From Siphonodentalium dalli (taxonomy: Eukaryota; Mollusca; Scaphopoda; Gadilida; Siphonodentaliidae), in contig CP136069.1 in the NCBI GenBank assembly GCA_032622095.1, positions 186,175,122 through 186,239,121 of the forward strand: a stretch of 64,000 bases of DNA, written 5' to 3'. A model generated the notes under the pieces. It was not told the DNA's origin, did not search any database, and saw only the letters and a list, made by a program, of their open reading frames with translations. Below, one piece after another: positions 21,585 to 33,741 of the stretch (position 1 is its first letter; every line of letters starts with the position of its first letter). Both the position numbers and the translations under genes were made by a program.

Positions 21585-22045
21585 GATCATAATGTGTTCG
21601 GGGGAACGGTAGCTAAAGTTCAATATCTCGCAAATCGTTCAAAATTTATGTCAAATTATTCATACATATGATGTCCAGATAACTACTGAGTCATAAGTAT
21701 TATTTAGTTTGTCACGTGTTGTTTATAACAAATATTTTTGGATGTTATCGCATGCAGAATTACCTGTTATCAATAAAATATGTTGTTGTAACTAGTGGTC
21801 TGGAAGACTGAACACATCTGTATCATTTAAACGGTATCTCTGGACCAACCTTTCAGTACGCAATTCATATTGGGTCCCATAATGATCAATTAGAAAATGT
21901 TGTAATATCGTTATCAAAAATATGTAAACTTTCGACCAAAACGTGTTTGGGGAGGAGTAGCTAAAATCCAGTATCTCGTAATCCGTTCAATATTTCTGTT
22001 GACTTCCTTCTACATATACTTGTCAGATAACTGTTACACCAATAA
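21585..22045. repeat. Direct duplication, about 346 bp apart
   Basis: TAATGTGTTCGGGGGAACGG with TATCTCGCAAATCGTTCA near 21590-21645 is repeated as AACGTGTTTGGGGAGGAGTA with TATCTCGTAATCCGTTCA near 21938-21990. Confidence 0.65.
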
Positions 22046-22201
22046 ATGGATTAACTGTTTCGTCATTCTCGCAATATCCGTTTGAATGAGAATGTTTGAA
22101 AAACATATTTCTGACAAAAAGAGCGATTTTTCAGCAAAAAAATAAATGTTTCTGTTCCAAATGGCAGGGAGATCCAAAATTAACCAACACTTTTAAGAAC
22201 T

Positions 22202-22601
22202 TTAACCCTTTACCCAACAAACCGGCCAAAACCGGCCAAATAAAGCTTCAACAGCCTAAAATATCTTCGGTCTGTCTCAATAGAACCATACAAATATGGA
22301 TATCATTGGAACCGGCTCCTTGACCACATTGTGATAGTTACAGTTATGCCCTGTGCCAATGCATTCTCTTATATATGCGAGTCGACCATAGGTCGCCTCG
22401 CATATATAAGAGAATGCATTGGCCTAAACAAAATCTTTTTTAAACACTTTTTACCATTTTTTCTTACATTCTTTAACAATTTTATAATTTTTAATGTGTT
22501 AAGCCAATGCATTCTCTTATATATGCGAGGCGACCTATGGTCGACTCGCATATATAAGAGAATGCATTGGCACAGGGCCCTTCTGTTGGGTAAAGGGTTA
22601 A
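22202..22601. mobile_element. TTAA-flanked composite element with a nested double hairpin
   Basis: TTAA at 22202-22205 then CCCTTTACCCAACA; TGTTGGGTAAAGGG then TTAA at 22598-22601, giving 14-bp exact terminal inverted repeats with a TTAA target site (piggyBac-like). A complete double-hairpin unit, CCCTGTGCC to GGCACAGGG, lies inside at 22349-22577 next to the right end. Confidence 0.8.
22349..22577. mobile_element. Double-hairpin unit, short copy
   Basis: Left hairpin 22356-22424 and right hairpin 22503-22572 are almost identical to those at 18549-18917 (arms starting GCCAATGCATTCTCTTATAT, loops ATA and TAT). The spacer is only about 80 bp. Arm identity to the 18.5-kb copy is very high, suggesting recent activity or sequence conversion. 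Confidence 0.85.
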
Positions 22602-25600
22602 CAACAGGGCTCGCCTTACCAAATCGTAAATTTCTAGACAAAGTTACTGGTGAGTATTGTTCATCGTCGATTTGACAGCCACCACCTATTCCGCTATTTT
22701 TCACTATCATTTTTGTGAAAAAGGTATATTTCTCCTTCAAAATAATTTTGCTTCAACTTGTTCTACCATGGGTAGGGGTGGTACCCGACACTTTTTGCAT
22801 TTGGCTGCTGCACTAATATTCCAGCATATGCCCTGCATATCATGTGAACCGAACATGTGTTTTGGCTATTTACACTGTGTAGGAACTGTTACATCGGAAG
22901 TCGTTCTATCGCCGGTATTGTGATGGTTCTTGTCTGATTTGTGACAAAATCACGCATAATTATATATATCTTGAATATATTGTACTTTCCTGAATGAACA
23001 GAGGCTGCAGCAGTGCCGTGATATCGAAACCTGAACTCTAGACCACAATTAACTCGGTATTAGCGAGTTAACGCGTAAATATCAACATGTCATCACTGAA
23101 AATCAAGCCACGTGGACGCAATTTCTTTGTTTTTCGTGGCGTATAAAATATGAAACGCATTCTGAAGACAAACACTGACTATAAAGTATACCCGTGTTAT
23201 TCTTCTGTAAAATAGCTGAGAAATTATCCCTACAGGGGTTGATAATTGGGAGCTGTGGCCTCGTAATCAACACGGGTGCGTGTTACGGTTCTATTTCAAA
23301 CCAATCACGACTGTGACGGTTCTGTACATGAAATTTATTCGAACGATTTCTGCACTTTGGTCAGAAAATCGTCTTGTGTATCTGACATTTTAAACCAGAT
23401 AATGACTGTAGCTTATGTGATTTGCATAATAGAACAGGTATATTAAGAAATAACACAATAAAATACATAATACGGGAGATTAAGTGACATTAATAGGCAG
23501 AAATAAAATATTGAAAGTCCCGATGAGTATAGTATCATAATCATGCCCGCCTATATAAATGACCAATGGTAATATAAATATACTCTCAGGAGAATATGAG
23601 ATGTTATATTCATTTACTTAATCTGGGCATTATTGAAAGATCCAGGTGTGACAATATTTCAATGCCAGCGCCATCATATTTCCTCCGCAGCAGTCCGCCT
23701 GAGGGACATTTACACATGTTTGTCGCCCAGACATGAATATAACTTATGAAATCACGTTCAACTGAATCATTGGTAGGTTATGACGTGATTAGGGTGGTGG
23801 TGGACTTGGGGAGGGGGTGCTTAATTGGTGTCTATCCCCAACTTTGGTCAAAATGTTCAACAGTTACAAATTTCTTATCTTACAATAGATTGGTTTGAAA
23901 TTTAACACCAACAATATGTTGAAATTGTTCTCTTAGTTCGCTTTGACAACAATTTAATAGTGGAGAATTTGTCACGGTCGTTTTTAGACCAACATTTGCA
24001 TACTTTCCTACACTTTAAACATGTACTCAACCATATTTGACATATACAAAAGGACACCTCTTCTTTAGAGTTGATCCAAAACTCATGATGGGTGGACAGG
24101 AAGTAGGGAGCAGGTATGATCTCAGTCTATGTAAACATACACTCAGATTCATACTGATACTGAGTCTATTGCATTCCCATCAACTTTTCATTTCTGAACG
24201 GTTGTGTGCTTCCCCCAAATTACGTCACACCACACTAAATATAAATCTGAAATTAGTTGTGATTGACAGGCGTAAACATGGTCACGTGCCATTGCCGTCA
24301 TGGCCGCTTCAACCCTGTGAAGCCGATTCTAAGAATCGGAATTAATAGTTGCAGGGTTTGTGACTTTTCGTTCGGCGGTTGTTTTACTGACAATAAAGGG
24401 AAGCAGCTAGCTTCCGGGATCCAAAATAATATGTACAATAACTAAGACAGATCTTCTTGAAATTATAAAAAATGTCACTTTATGTGGATCTCTTGGACTC
24501 AGAACGAATTATTTTTAGATTGGCCAGGCGATTTGTCGCCCATGTTGTCAAAAAATAACACAAATCAACGGCCACGAATCAAAAATACATGAATGTCGGG
24601 ATTATCTGCTAAAACAACTACAGAACTAAAAAAAAGTTAAATGACATAACAAAACGATATATCAGTTCCCCAGTACCGGCAGTAGTACCACCGCAGCCAA
24701 AACGAGCGAAGAACAACACAATTCTACCACCAACCCCACCGAAACCCTCCCGACCTTACACAGCCGTATTATTAGCTCCAAAGATTGGCCAGTTGTACCA
24801 TAATTACAGTTGCCTGCAATCCAAATTCCGGTGATTCTTGATTTTAAACTTTCGACCGCTCGTCAACAATCTACTTTATTTGTCGATTTGTGAATTTCTC
24901 TTCCGGTATAACATGACGTCATGGATACTATTTTAACAACATTTAGACACACCTTCGGAATTTCCACACCGAGAGCACGTGACATGTTACTAGTTTTTTA
25001 TTGGGGCACACATTTCTTGGAGCTAAGTTTTGATTGGCGGTAATTACAAGGAATCCCGGGTTTGGGAAATGAAAACTGAACGAAAGGTCGTCAGAACCAC
25101 TATTTTGTATATGTGGGTATGTAGTTTACTCCAGACTGGTATGATCTAGTTTTCTATATCACATTTACACCCCCCCCCCAAATTGGCAAGAAACTGGATA
25201 ATAGACAAATAATCTAATTCCATTTAATTAATATGCTTTGTATTAAATAATGTATGCTCCTTTGCAAAATAAATCATCTCTCTCTCCATTTGTTGGGAAC
25301 ATATCCAATCTTGTGGGGGTGGGGCGCCAGGTTGGAAACTTCCAACACTTGGGAATCTTGAAGCCAGTCTAGATGATTTTTGCAATTTTCAGGTTCAGAT
25401 ATCCACATTTTCTCACTGGGCCCATGTATCCTGAGTTTCTCCCCCGGTTTGCATGGTGGCCATTCAAAGGCTACTAATCAATTCACTTCAGAATGGCATA
25501 CAATCTAGAGCTATAATGTGTCACGCAGTTGGAAAAAACCAAAGCCCAGGCCTTGTGCATGAGTTTGGTCTGTTTCAAGCGGATGATGCGGTTGGAAATT

Positions 25601-25760
25601 CCAAGGTGGACGCGCCAACATTGGATATCCTCCAGCTCACGTCCCTGCTCACTTGACACGTTATTAGCGAGGAATCATAATGTGCCTTATAATAGCCAGG
25701 TTCAGACACCCATAACACCGGTTTCTAATGATTCATTTGTATAAATGTTTAGCTAATAAT
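22602..25760. other. Intergenic interval, no gene supported
   Basis: Contains short open frames only. A proline- and basic-rich frame near 24630-24830 and a Thr/Ser-rich overlapping frame were noted but lack clear splice or start signals. A C run lies at 25171-25179. Confidence 0.4.
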
Positions 25761-25767
25761 TCAAACA

Positions 25768-26070
25768 ATCTGTTACTGCATGTTGAATTTAATAGCTGGG
25801 CATTCCTACAAATGAATCAATATGATTCAAGTCGCTGCTCATTACATCACATTTAGTCACCGAAGAATTTACATCCATATAATGATATTTGTAACTGCAT
25901 GATTCTTTTCTCTTTTTTTTATATGTTACTGCTTGTTGAACTTAATAGCTAAGCATTCCTACAATTAATCAATAGGATTCAAGTCAATTCTCATTACAGC
26001 TCATTTAGTAACCAAAGGTTTAACATCCATATATTATATTTGTAACTGTAGGATTCTTTGCTTTTTTATA
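25768..26070. repeat. Two-copy tandem duplication, about 152 bp unit
   Basis: TGTTACTGCATGTTGAATTT and AATAGCTGGGCATTCCTACA (first copy) match TGTTACTGCTTGTTGAACTT and AATAGCTAAGCATTCCTACA (second copy), continuing through ACATCCATATA and TTTGTAACTG. A weak third partial copy follows to about 26230. Confidence 0.8.
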
Positions 26071-26354
26071 TCTTCTATTAAAAAATCAGAGATCCCTAAT
26101 CATTCTAAAATATGATTGAATGAAAAGTTATCGTGCTTGTATATGCTTTAATAGCTGATAATATCTCAGGATAGAGAACTCAATCTTCTTTCGAGTCACT
26201 GTTGCAATTATTAGGATCTCAATCACCCCTAAATGTAGGTATATAATATAAATGACAACCGCGCTGTGTATATATAAAGAGCAAGCATACAAATGTCATT
26301 ATGTGGTTGTATATATGCAGATTGGTATATCTATACTGTTTGTTCCTGATCGTA

Positions 26355-26562
26355 GTTAAAGCCAGTTGGCGGTTTGCGCTCCAAAATACACCGCATAATA
26401 TTCGCTTTTGGATTTTTCCTGGTATCGAAGTAGGTCGAAAAATACTTGAACTGCCTTTCTACGAGCACTATATCTCACAGAAAGACGCATTGAAGAAATA
26501 CAAGTTTGCACAGGATGTTTGGGTCCCAAACAAAAACAGTCATTTGCACGGCATGGTACAGA
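26355..26562 (+). repeat. Dispersed repeat, copy A (inverted partner at 38437-38643)
   Basis: TGGCGGTTTGCGCTCCAAAA through CTGCCTTTCTACGAGCA and AAAGACGCATTGAAG to CATTTGCACGGCATGG aligns over about 205 bp with the reverse strand of 38437-38643. This copy has an open frame with PFYEHYISQKDALKKY; the other copy has stops in that frame. It may be a fragment of an unrecognised transposon coding region. Confidence 0.75.
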
Positions 26563-27671
26563 ATCGAGGTTATAATACACCAAATACAAATTTCCCCTGG
26601 GACCCTCCCCCCCCCCCCAAGCTAGGATCAGCATACAAAAAATCCTGACAGCTGAATGGTCAATGACACATGGATAAAAAGTGCACGAAAAAATGCACAA
26701 ACTTGTTTCCCGACGAGAAATATAGCCACATGGTGAACGGTTACGGCTGTCAAATTGGCAAATAATTTATGGGAGGGGTTGGTGTTTTTTTTCGTTGTCA
26801 TTTTTTCTCTCCATTTAAAGGGTTGTGTGACGTTTGCCAAAACTGCAGTGTGACGCAGCACGTTTAAAAGTACTTTTGGGCACATTTTCGTGCGTCTAAA
26901 AGGACGTTCTTCAATTTTTTATACTCGTGCAGGGTCAAAGATGTCCTGCGAATACAGGCCAGCGGGATTTGTTAACACGGAGGCCTTTGCAAATCATTTG
27001 GTGTATTGTAACCTCGAACGTTACTCTATTCTTGATATGGTGTTAATAATGAGCGTTTATTTCACTTCTGTGCGAAACTTGAAAACAGCTGTAATATGAC
27101 TGTGACCATGGGAAGTATTTTTCAGAGCATATATGGAGCCGGTATTTAACTATTTCGTATACCTCCTTCGAAATTACGCAGACAAAATCTGGAAGCTCGA
27201 ATGAGCCATGTCCGAGCAATATCCTGAATTTAGATATGTGATTTTACCTTCAAACTTGGAGCTGTGTATATGTTTAAGATGCATTGTCGTCATAATAATG
27301 AGATTTCCATCATGGTGAACTTGTTCGTTTCATGACTACACGGGTTTCATGCCGCGACTGTCTGTATGCGTTACTTTAAACATATTTTATTGTGAATTAT
27401 CATATTACAAAGGAATTTGGGTGTGCAAGTTACAAAAATTTACAGGAGACCCATCTCCCGATACGAATTACAATATCTGTTAACAAGAGTATTTACAATT
27501 GTTGTGTATTACAGATAAGAAGTTATAATGGTAAGCGTGTGTACTATGTGTGGTGAGATAATTGTGTTAGTTGCCATATATATCTACATATCGATTAACA
27601 GAAATAAATGGAATTGAAACATGAAACTGCCTCCGTGAAGTATTGCTATAAGATTTGTTTTAAAGACCCAC

Positions 27672-28082
27672 CTTGTGTAGTTTAACGTATCTCACTACAC
27701 TCATGTCTCGTGATGTCTTAGGAGGAACACCGACCACCACATTTCGTTTATCCTGCTTGATCAGGTTGCATTCTTTCCTATTTTTATCGAAAAGAACACT
27801 CCCGCATTTAAAATCAACAAGGCAGAGTGAAACACACTCGAGAATACTCCTCGCCTCGATCACCCTCAGAATGATGTCCGTGAAGTCGATGTCTGATCTG
27901 GACACATAAACTGAGTTCGCATAAACAGCGTCAAGTCCTGGAGTGATTTTTTCGTAGCACGGTTGATTTATGGTACCGATGGCTGATGTATATCCCAGAA
28001 TGCAAAATATAACAATGTTTGCGATAAGCAGTTGACGTCGTGAGACGAAGAATCCTACGAAAGTCTTTGTTAACTCTTCCAT
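27672..28082 (-). CDS. Signal peptide plus PAN/apple domain, first exon
   Basis: Minus-strand open frame ending at donor CACAAG/GTGGGT. It begins MEELTKTFVGFFVSRR, then a hydrophobic stretch LLIANIVIFCILGY and a likely signal cleavage after TSA. After NQPCYEK comes a PAN/apple core ECVSLCLVDFKCGSVLF (C-x3-C-x5-C) and RKECNLIKQDKR. PAN domains mediate protein or glycan binding in secreted proteins and often precede other lectin modules. Using the strong donor the exon is 411 bp, phase 0; a weaker GT at 27667-27666 would give phase 1 and match the FReD exon. The ATG lies inside the terminal repeat of the hairpin element at 28070-28336; the alternative is a splice acceptor TTTCGTAG a few codons downstream. 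Same strand and secreted-lectin logic suggest it belongs with the FReD exon, but this is inference. Confidence 0.72.
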
Positions 28083-28336
28083 GATTGGAGCTTCCTGAAA
28101 TTTATCGAAAACCCTGTGCTAATGCATTCTCTTATATATGCGAGTCTCCCATGTAGGTGTCTGGCAAAAATAAGAGAATACATTAGTCTACCACTATTTA
28201 CCTTGACCTTGTAAGCCAATGCATTTTCTTATATATGCGAGGTTCCCTATATAATGGAGACTCGCATATATAAGACAATGCACCGACCCATGGTATTTAA
28301 TGCTGCACCAGCGCAATTCCCGTCATGAACGGTTAA
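28070..28336. mobile_element. Hairpin TTAA element overlapping the PAN exon start
   Basis: TTAA at 28070-28073 with CTCTTCCATGATTGGAGCTT; right end GCGCAATTCCCGTCATGAAC with TTAA at 28333-28336. The interior contains ACCCTGTGCTAATGCATTCT and hairpin arms of the ATGCATTCTCTTATATATGC type. The left terminus supplies the ATG and first codons of the PAN open frame on the minus strand. Confidence 0.8.
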
Positions 28337-28713
28337 ATGCATCCTTGTTGAGAATGTCCAATAATATCACACACTGCATTGTTTTTGTGCATAATTGAGA
28401 AATATAACTAGGTGCACAGCATATCGCAGCTAGTTGATTTGACGGGAAAACGAAGCTCGCGAAATTGACAGTCACATTTAGTCCTGTTCAGTATGCTAAG
28501 TCAAATAATACCACTTAAAATGTAGTTTTTCTCATGCTATGAACACGTACGGCGGCACGCACACATTCAGTATTGCATATGCAGTTAAAATGTCCACCAG
28601 CGGGTCAAGTATAAGAATACACTACGAATCGACGCTAATCCATATAATTAGTAGCTGGTCTATGAATTTTTCTGTTCTATCCACTACGATCATGTGTTTT
28701 AAGTATCCCCCTA

Positions 28714-28975
28714 TTAACCCTTTCTATACTGAATACTCATTGACGAGTAGTCCCCTCAGGAAATGTTCAAACGATAAGTTCAACAAACTATAACACTTAT
28801 TTTATGAACATTTCCCACCAATGAATATTAATCATTCTGCTCTTGTGTTATCTGTTTTCTGTCGGTCGTCTGCTTTTAGTACGTGAACACCCACCCCTCT
28901 GATTGAATAATAGTCTGTTCCAATGTATAATTTTATAACCGAATGGGACAATCCATTTAGTACAAAACGGGTTAA
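28714..28975. mobile_element. TTAA element, CCCTTTCTATACT family, complete copy
   Basis: TTAACCCTTTCTATACTGAA at the left; ACAAAACGGGTTAA at the right. It contains AGGAAATGTTCAAACGATAA followed by ACATTTCCCACCAATGAATA, which are partly inverted, then CTGTTTTCTGTCGGTCGTCT. The same layout occurs at 54778-55033. Non-autonomous, piggyBac-type target site. Confidence 0.75.
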
Positions 28976-29817
28976 ACAGGTATTAACAGCCTACTATTTA
29001 CTGGTATTTTAAAGATGTAGTTAGGATTTTACTACATGTTCTCTTTTACTAGTATTTATAGTTTAGTGAATACATCACGTGTTTATTTTGATAAATGTTT
29101 TGATTTAAAAAATAGAATTTCCTATAAATTTATATCACACATTTTCGATTATTTCAAATAACGTTAACAGTCAACTATATGGACAATTTAGCGTAAGCCT
29201 GAGTAGAGTCATGGTGTCATGATCTATTGTGAATAGAGGTCTAGAACCCAGAATACACCTTTAACCAAATATACTATAGTCAAGCACTACTTTATCGCAT
29301 GTATAATCCCACGTCCTCGCACATGTAAGCCAAGTTCCCCCAGCTGGTTCCTCACACATATAACCATGGTGAGAACTTGTCGATCTTATATCCAGGAACC
29401 TGGTCATAATTTATTAAATATCAGATCAATGTTCGCCGTTCACAGACTATTTACATCTCCGTAAAGCAATTTTCAAAAATATTGTTAACAACGTCGGATG
29501 GAGACCCTTAAAGACTTGGCTGTTTCTCTGTTTTTTATATTGAATGAGAGCCATTGAGAGGTACACTATATTACATGAGTGTCAATATTTATGTGTACCA
29601 AATCAATGGCCAGTGATCACACGGTAAATTTACATCGATATCCATTGTGAAGTTGTCCTTTGGAGTTGGGGCACCATTTGTGGAAATTTCCTTTGAGAAA
29701 TCGTTTGAGTGGCAGTTAGATCACCACCGGGCAATCGACAGCACCTAGAAGTCGGTCGTTGACTGTCCCACATACTATGTTAACCCCTCGTGGTGGTTTG
29801 ATGTCGGAAGTGCGAGG
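28976..29817. other. Intergenic interval, nothing recognised
   Basis: No exon, repeat family or structured element was identified. Confidence 0.4.
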
Positions 29818-29992
29818 AACCAGGAAATGTTCAGATAATAAGTTTAACCCTTTCTATACTAAATACTCATAGATGACTAGTTATCCCATATGAAATGTTC
29901 AGATAATAAGTTTAACCCTTTCTATACTAAATGCTCATTGGTGACTAGTTATCCCATAGGAAATGTTCAGATAATAAGTTTAACTCTTTCTA
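29818..29992. repeat. 68-bp tandem units from a TTAA element end, left of the Helitron
   Basis: Units of TTAACCCTTTCTATACTAAA, TACTCATAGATGACTAGTTA and AGGAAATGTTCAGATAATAAG recur here and resume at 33742. The last unit breaks off at AACTCTTTCTA, where Helitron sequence starts. Confidence 0.85.
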
Positions 29993-30014
29993 TCTATATC
30001 TATATATTTGCGAA

Positions 30015-30053
<39 letters not shown>
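30015..30053. repeat. (TGTC)n microsatellite
   Basis: Uninterrupted TGTC repeats just inside the Helitron 5' end. Confidence 0.95.
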
Positions 30054-30972
30054 GTTCTATAGAAATTCACAGGGGACCACCTAGATGACAAATAAGGGGT
30101 CTAATAGGGGTAACTTTTTACGAGAAAGATAATGGCGAGGGTTAGAATTTTATAAAGTGGCGCAGTTGTTGTCAGGGGCAGAACAGGGGGAGGGGCAGAA
30201 CAAACATTGTCGCCGATTCCCACGAAACTTATATATAATCATCCCCATAATATGAGGAATCTAATGGTGTGGTTTAAATATGTCAAAAGTCGCGCCGTTC
30301 GCACCAGAGATGCCCGGAAGGGGAGCGGGGCACCAAAATTGATCAAAATAATTTTAGCGACGAATTTCACCAAATTTATGCACATTCTTCTGAGATCTTC
30401 TCCATGATACAAGGAATCTTATTGCGTGATTTAAAGACGCCAAATTGGTGTCGTTGGGATTAGAGATTTGGGGGGCGGTAGGTGGGTACTAAATCTGATA
30501 AGAATTGGTTTAGTCGCCGATTGCCACGAAACTTATACAAATTCATCCCATGATATGAGGTGTCTAATGGCGTGGCTTAAAGCTGTCAATCGTGGCGTCA
30601 TTCGAGTCAGGGGTGCCCTGAAACGGAGAGGGGCACCAAAATTGATACACATTATCTTTAGCGCCAATTGCCACCAAATTGAAACACATTCTTATCCATG
30701 ATATGAGGTATCTAATCGCGTGACGTCATATTGGTGCTTCTTTGGTGAGAGATGTGGTGGGATGGGGTGAGCACTAAATTTGATAAAAAATTGTTTAGTC
30801 GCTTATTAGCACCAAACAAACAAATAATAATATCCATGATATAAAGAGTCCAACCAAATTAAACTTATAAAAAATATGTTTAGTGCCAATTACCATCAAA
30901 CTCATACACGTTCTTCTCAAATGATACAATGAATCAAATATTTGCGAATATCTAGCTTTCTGTGTTCTATAT

Positions 30973-31580
30973 ATAACTTTAAGGGTACAATCGAGATGGC
31001 ATCAAGGCGGTCTGACAGGGGTAACTTTTTACGAGTTAGGTAATGGTCAGGGTTAAACTTTTCTAAAGTTACGTTGTTGATACGAGGGATATAAACGTGA
31101 TTTAAGACGCGAAATTGGTGCCGTTTGTGTGAGAGATGGGGGGGGGGGGTAATAAATATGATAAGAATTTGTTTAGTTGCCGAATACCACCAAACTTATA
31201 TATAATCATCTCCATTATATAAAGCACGCATGAGTCTAATATACCTGGTTTATATATGATAAAAGTGGCGTGATTCAAGTCATGCATGAGGGGAGTTGCA
31301 CCAAAGTCGATACAAATATATTAATAGCACTGATTCCACCAAATTCATGCACGTTCGTATCTAATGATATGATTAATTAAATCACATTTGGGACCGTTTG
31401 GTTCATGGATGGCGAGAGGAGATTCACTAGCATTTATAAGAGTGTTCAATTCGCCGATATCCAACAAAGTTATATATAGTCATCTCCCAGGCCATCTCCA
31501 TGTCATTATGAGGAGTTGTTGGCATTCTAATTTCACAATCTCGACAAATGGTGACCGCATTAAGTCACTTGAACAATTAT
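30973..31580. repeat. 600-bp duplicated segment, copy 1
   Basis: ATAACTTTAAGGGTACAATC through TCGACAAATGGTGACCG to TTAAGTCACTTGAACAATTA is repeated at 32154-32766 in the same orientation with few changes. Both copies contain a G run near GAGAGATGGGGGG. Confidence 0.88.
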
Positions 31581-32153
31581 TTTGAGTGTGTTTTATTGAA
31601 GGGCGTAGCGCTGTAGGCGTCGAACATACTAAATGTACCCCATGTTGTCATTTCCCTTGCAAAAGATATAATCGAACCCCTTCATGGTATGTGCAAGTAG
31701 GGTCTTGGTCGATGCATGCCAATAGGTTAGTGTGAAATGTTCTGAACGCCCGCTGTTTTCTCCAGTTCGAGAACCGAGGTTATTCGGGTTACACCATTAA
31801 TATTTTAAAACACCGGGAGTGCTAGCGTAACATCCAGCTGATTCGAACTTAGGAGGTTTTTTGTCTCTTCTGTAAATTGAAGATATATTTTGGTCGGACA
31901 ATAGACAATTTTTTCTTACCAATATAGTATGTTCGTTGTACGCAAAAATGGGGTTGACCCAGAAAAATTGTTAAATAAGCGATCTTGGTGTCATTCAACG
32001 CGGGATAATCTCTGGTACAACATATCCAAAATCCGCTTTGGGGACAATCCAGGATCCAAGATGGCGTCCAACATGACTGCCCTTAGTCAAAAGAGACTCT
32101 GATTGAGAAATTATTCGAATATAATGAGAACAAATGTTGCCATATGTATACAA

Positions 32154-32766
32154 ATAACTTTAAGGGTACAATCGATATGGGACCAAGGAGGTCTGACAGT
32201 GGTAACTTTTTACGAGTAAGATAATGGTCAGGGTTAAACTTTTCTAAAGTGACGTTATTGATACGAGGAATACAAACGTGTGATTTGAAGACGCGAAATT
32301 GGTGCCGTTTGTGTGAGAGATGGGGGGGGGGGGGGTAATAAATATGATAAGAATTTGTTCAGTTGCCGAATACCACCAAACTTATATATAATCATCTCCA
32401 TTATACAATGCATGCATGAGTCTAATAGACGTGGTTTATATATGGCACAAGTGGCGCGTTTCAAGTCATGCATGAGGGGAGTTGCAACAAAGTCGATACA
32501 AATATATTAATAGCACTGATTACACCAAATCCATGCACGTTCGTCTCTAATGACATGATTAATTTTATTACATTTGGGGCCGTTTGGGGATTGGATGGGG
32601 AGAGGAGATTCACTAGCATATATAAGAGTGTTCAATTCGCCGATATCCAACAAAGTTATATATAGTCATCTCCCGGGCCATCTCCATGTCGCTATGAGGA
32701 GTGGTTGGCATTCCAATTTCACAATCTCGACAAATGGTGACCGAATTAAGTCACTTGAACAATTAT
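32154..32766. repeat. 600-bp duplicated segment, copy 2
   Basis: Direct partner of 30973-31580, offset by about 1.18 kb. Sequence between the copies (31581-32153) is not duplicated. Confidence 0.88.
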
Positions 32767-33295
32767 ATCTTCTCAACTGTCATATTTATATGGGGATGGA
32801 AATCAGGGCATTCCTATAATGATCTAGCAACACAGATACATAGAAGAAAGCATTACAAGTATATTTATATCAATCTATTTAAGAGCTACATATATTCATT
32901 CAAACTGAGGGACCTTGAATCGTCAGAGGATTGCATATTAGAATGGCTCATGTATATATTATAACACGATTATAACACGATGAGTCTGTCTCATTCAATA
33001 TAGTTTCCACAAAAACAGTTACAATTGACAAGAGCTATGGAAATGTAGTGCAGGCCTGTTCAAAAATTGTGATCACAGTGTGCAGTCAAATATGGTTACT
33101 TCTGAGATAAACGCAGTCCGTAGCACATGACTTTTCAGGATCCTCTGACAAGGGTATATCTGCCCGATACAGTTTCATATTTTAGAACAGACGCATCGCC
33201 TAACATAAACAATTCAAAATCTCGCTGTGTCGGACACATGTAGCTGCTATATACATGCATACCATCATTTCTTTTAAACTGAAAATGATTAGCCA

Positions 33296-33298
<3 letters not shown>

Positions 33299-33346
<48 letters not shown>
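33299..33346. repeat. (TA)n microsatellite
   Basis: About 24 uninterrupted TA dinucleotides within the Helitron. A short TGAT run follows near 33412-33435. Confidence 0.97.
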
Positions 33347-33347
<1 letters not shown>

Positions 33348-33741
33348 CACCAGAACAGAGGAGCACCTGGAAATATCTTTAAGACATCTGTATCTTCATG
33401 AAGATGTGATAAATTTGATTGATTGATTGATTGATACATCTCTATGTAAAACATAATTGTCGTCTTTTATTGTTTCGAACTAATGTGTTTATGATGTTCA
33501 TGTTTCATGCTATAACGTCTGGAATAAACGCGATAAACAAAATTATAATCGCTCCGATCTGACAAGGTGAGCCCTACTTATATTCCAAGTGTAAGAATCA
33601 TGTTTTGTGATGCCATTTTGATATACAATTTATGAGAATACGTTTAACACTTTGAGAGCACGAGTATTCTCTATTCCCACTAAATATCCACATAGAATTT
33701 CACATCACTTTAACCTGAGCAACGCCGAGTAACCCTGCTAG

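Larger units (their letters stand above)
29993..33741 (+). mobile_element. Non-autonomous Helitron inserted in the 68-bp array
   Basis: Starts A/TCTATATCTATATATTTGCG (or six bases later) and ends CCGAGTAACCCTGCTAG/T after a short hairpin (CTGAGCAACGCCGAG). Left flank AACTCTTTCTA and right flank TATATACTAAATACTC rejoin to a near-consensus array unit, so both borders are supported by the interrupted host repeat. At 3.7 kb there is no Rep or helicase coding. The interior is built of decayed repeats starting near GTCGCCGATTGCCACGAAAC (30206, 30512, 30797, 31174, 32361) and a 600-bp direct duplication. Confidence 0.75.

Noticed and set aside
24620-24835. Proline-rich and Thr/Ser-rich overlapping frames
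   Set aside because: No start codon in the proline-rich frame, no convincing donor, and no recognisable domain; two overlapping frames look equally coding, which suggests base-composition bias.
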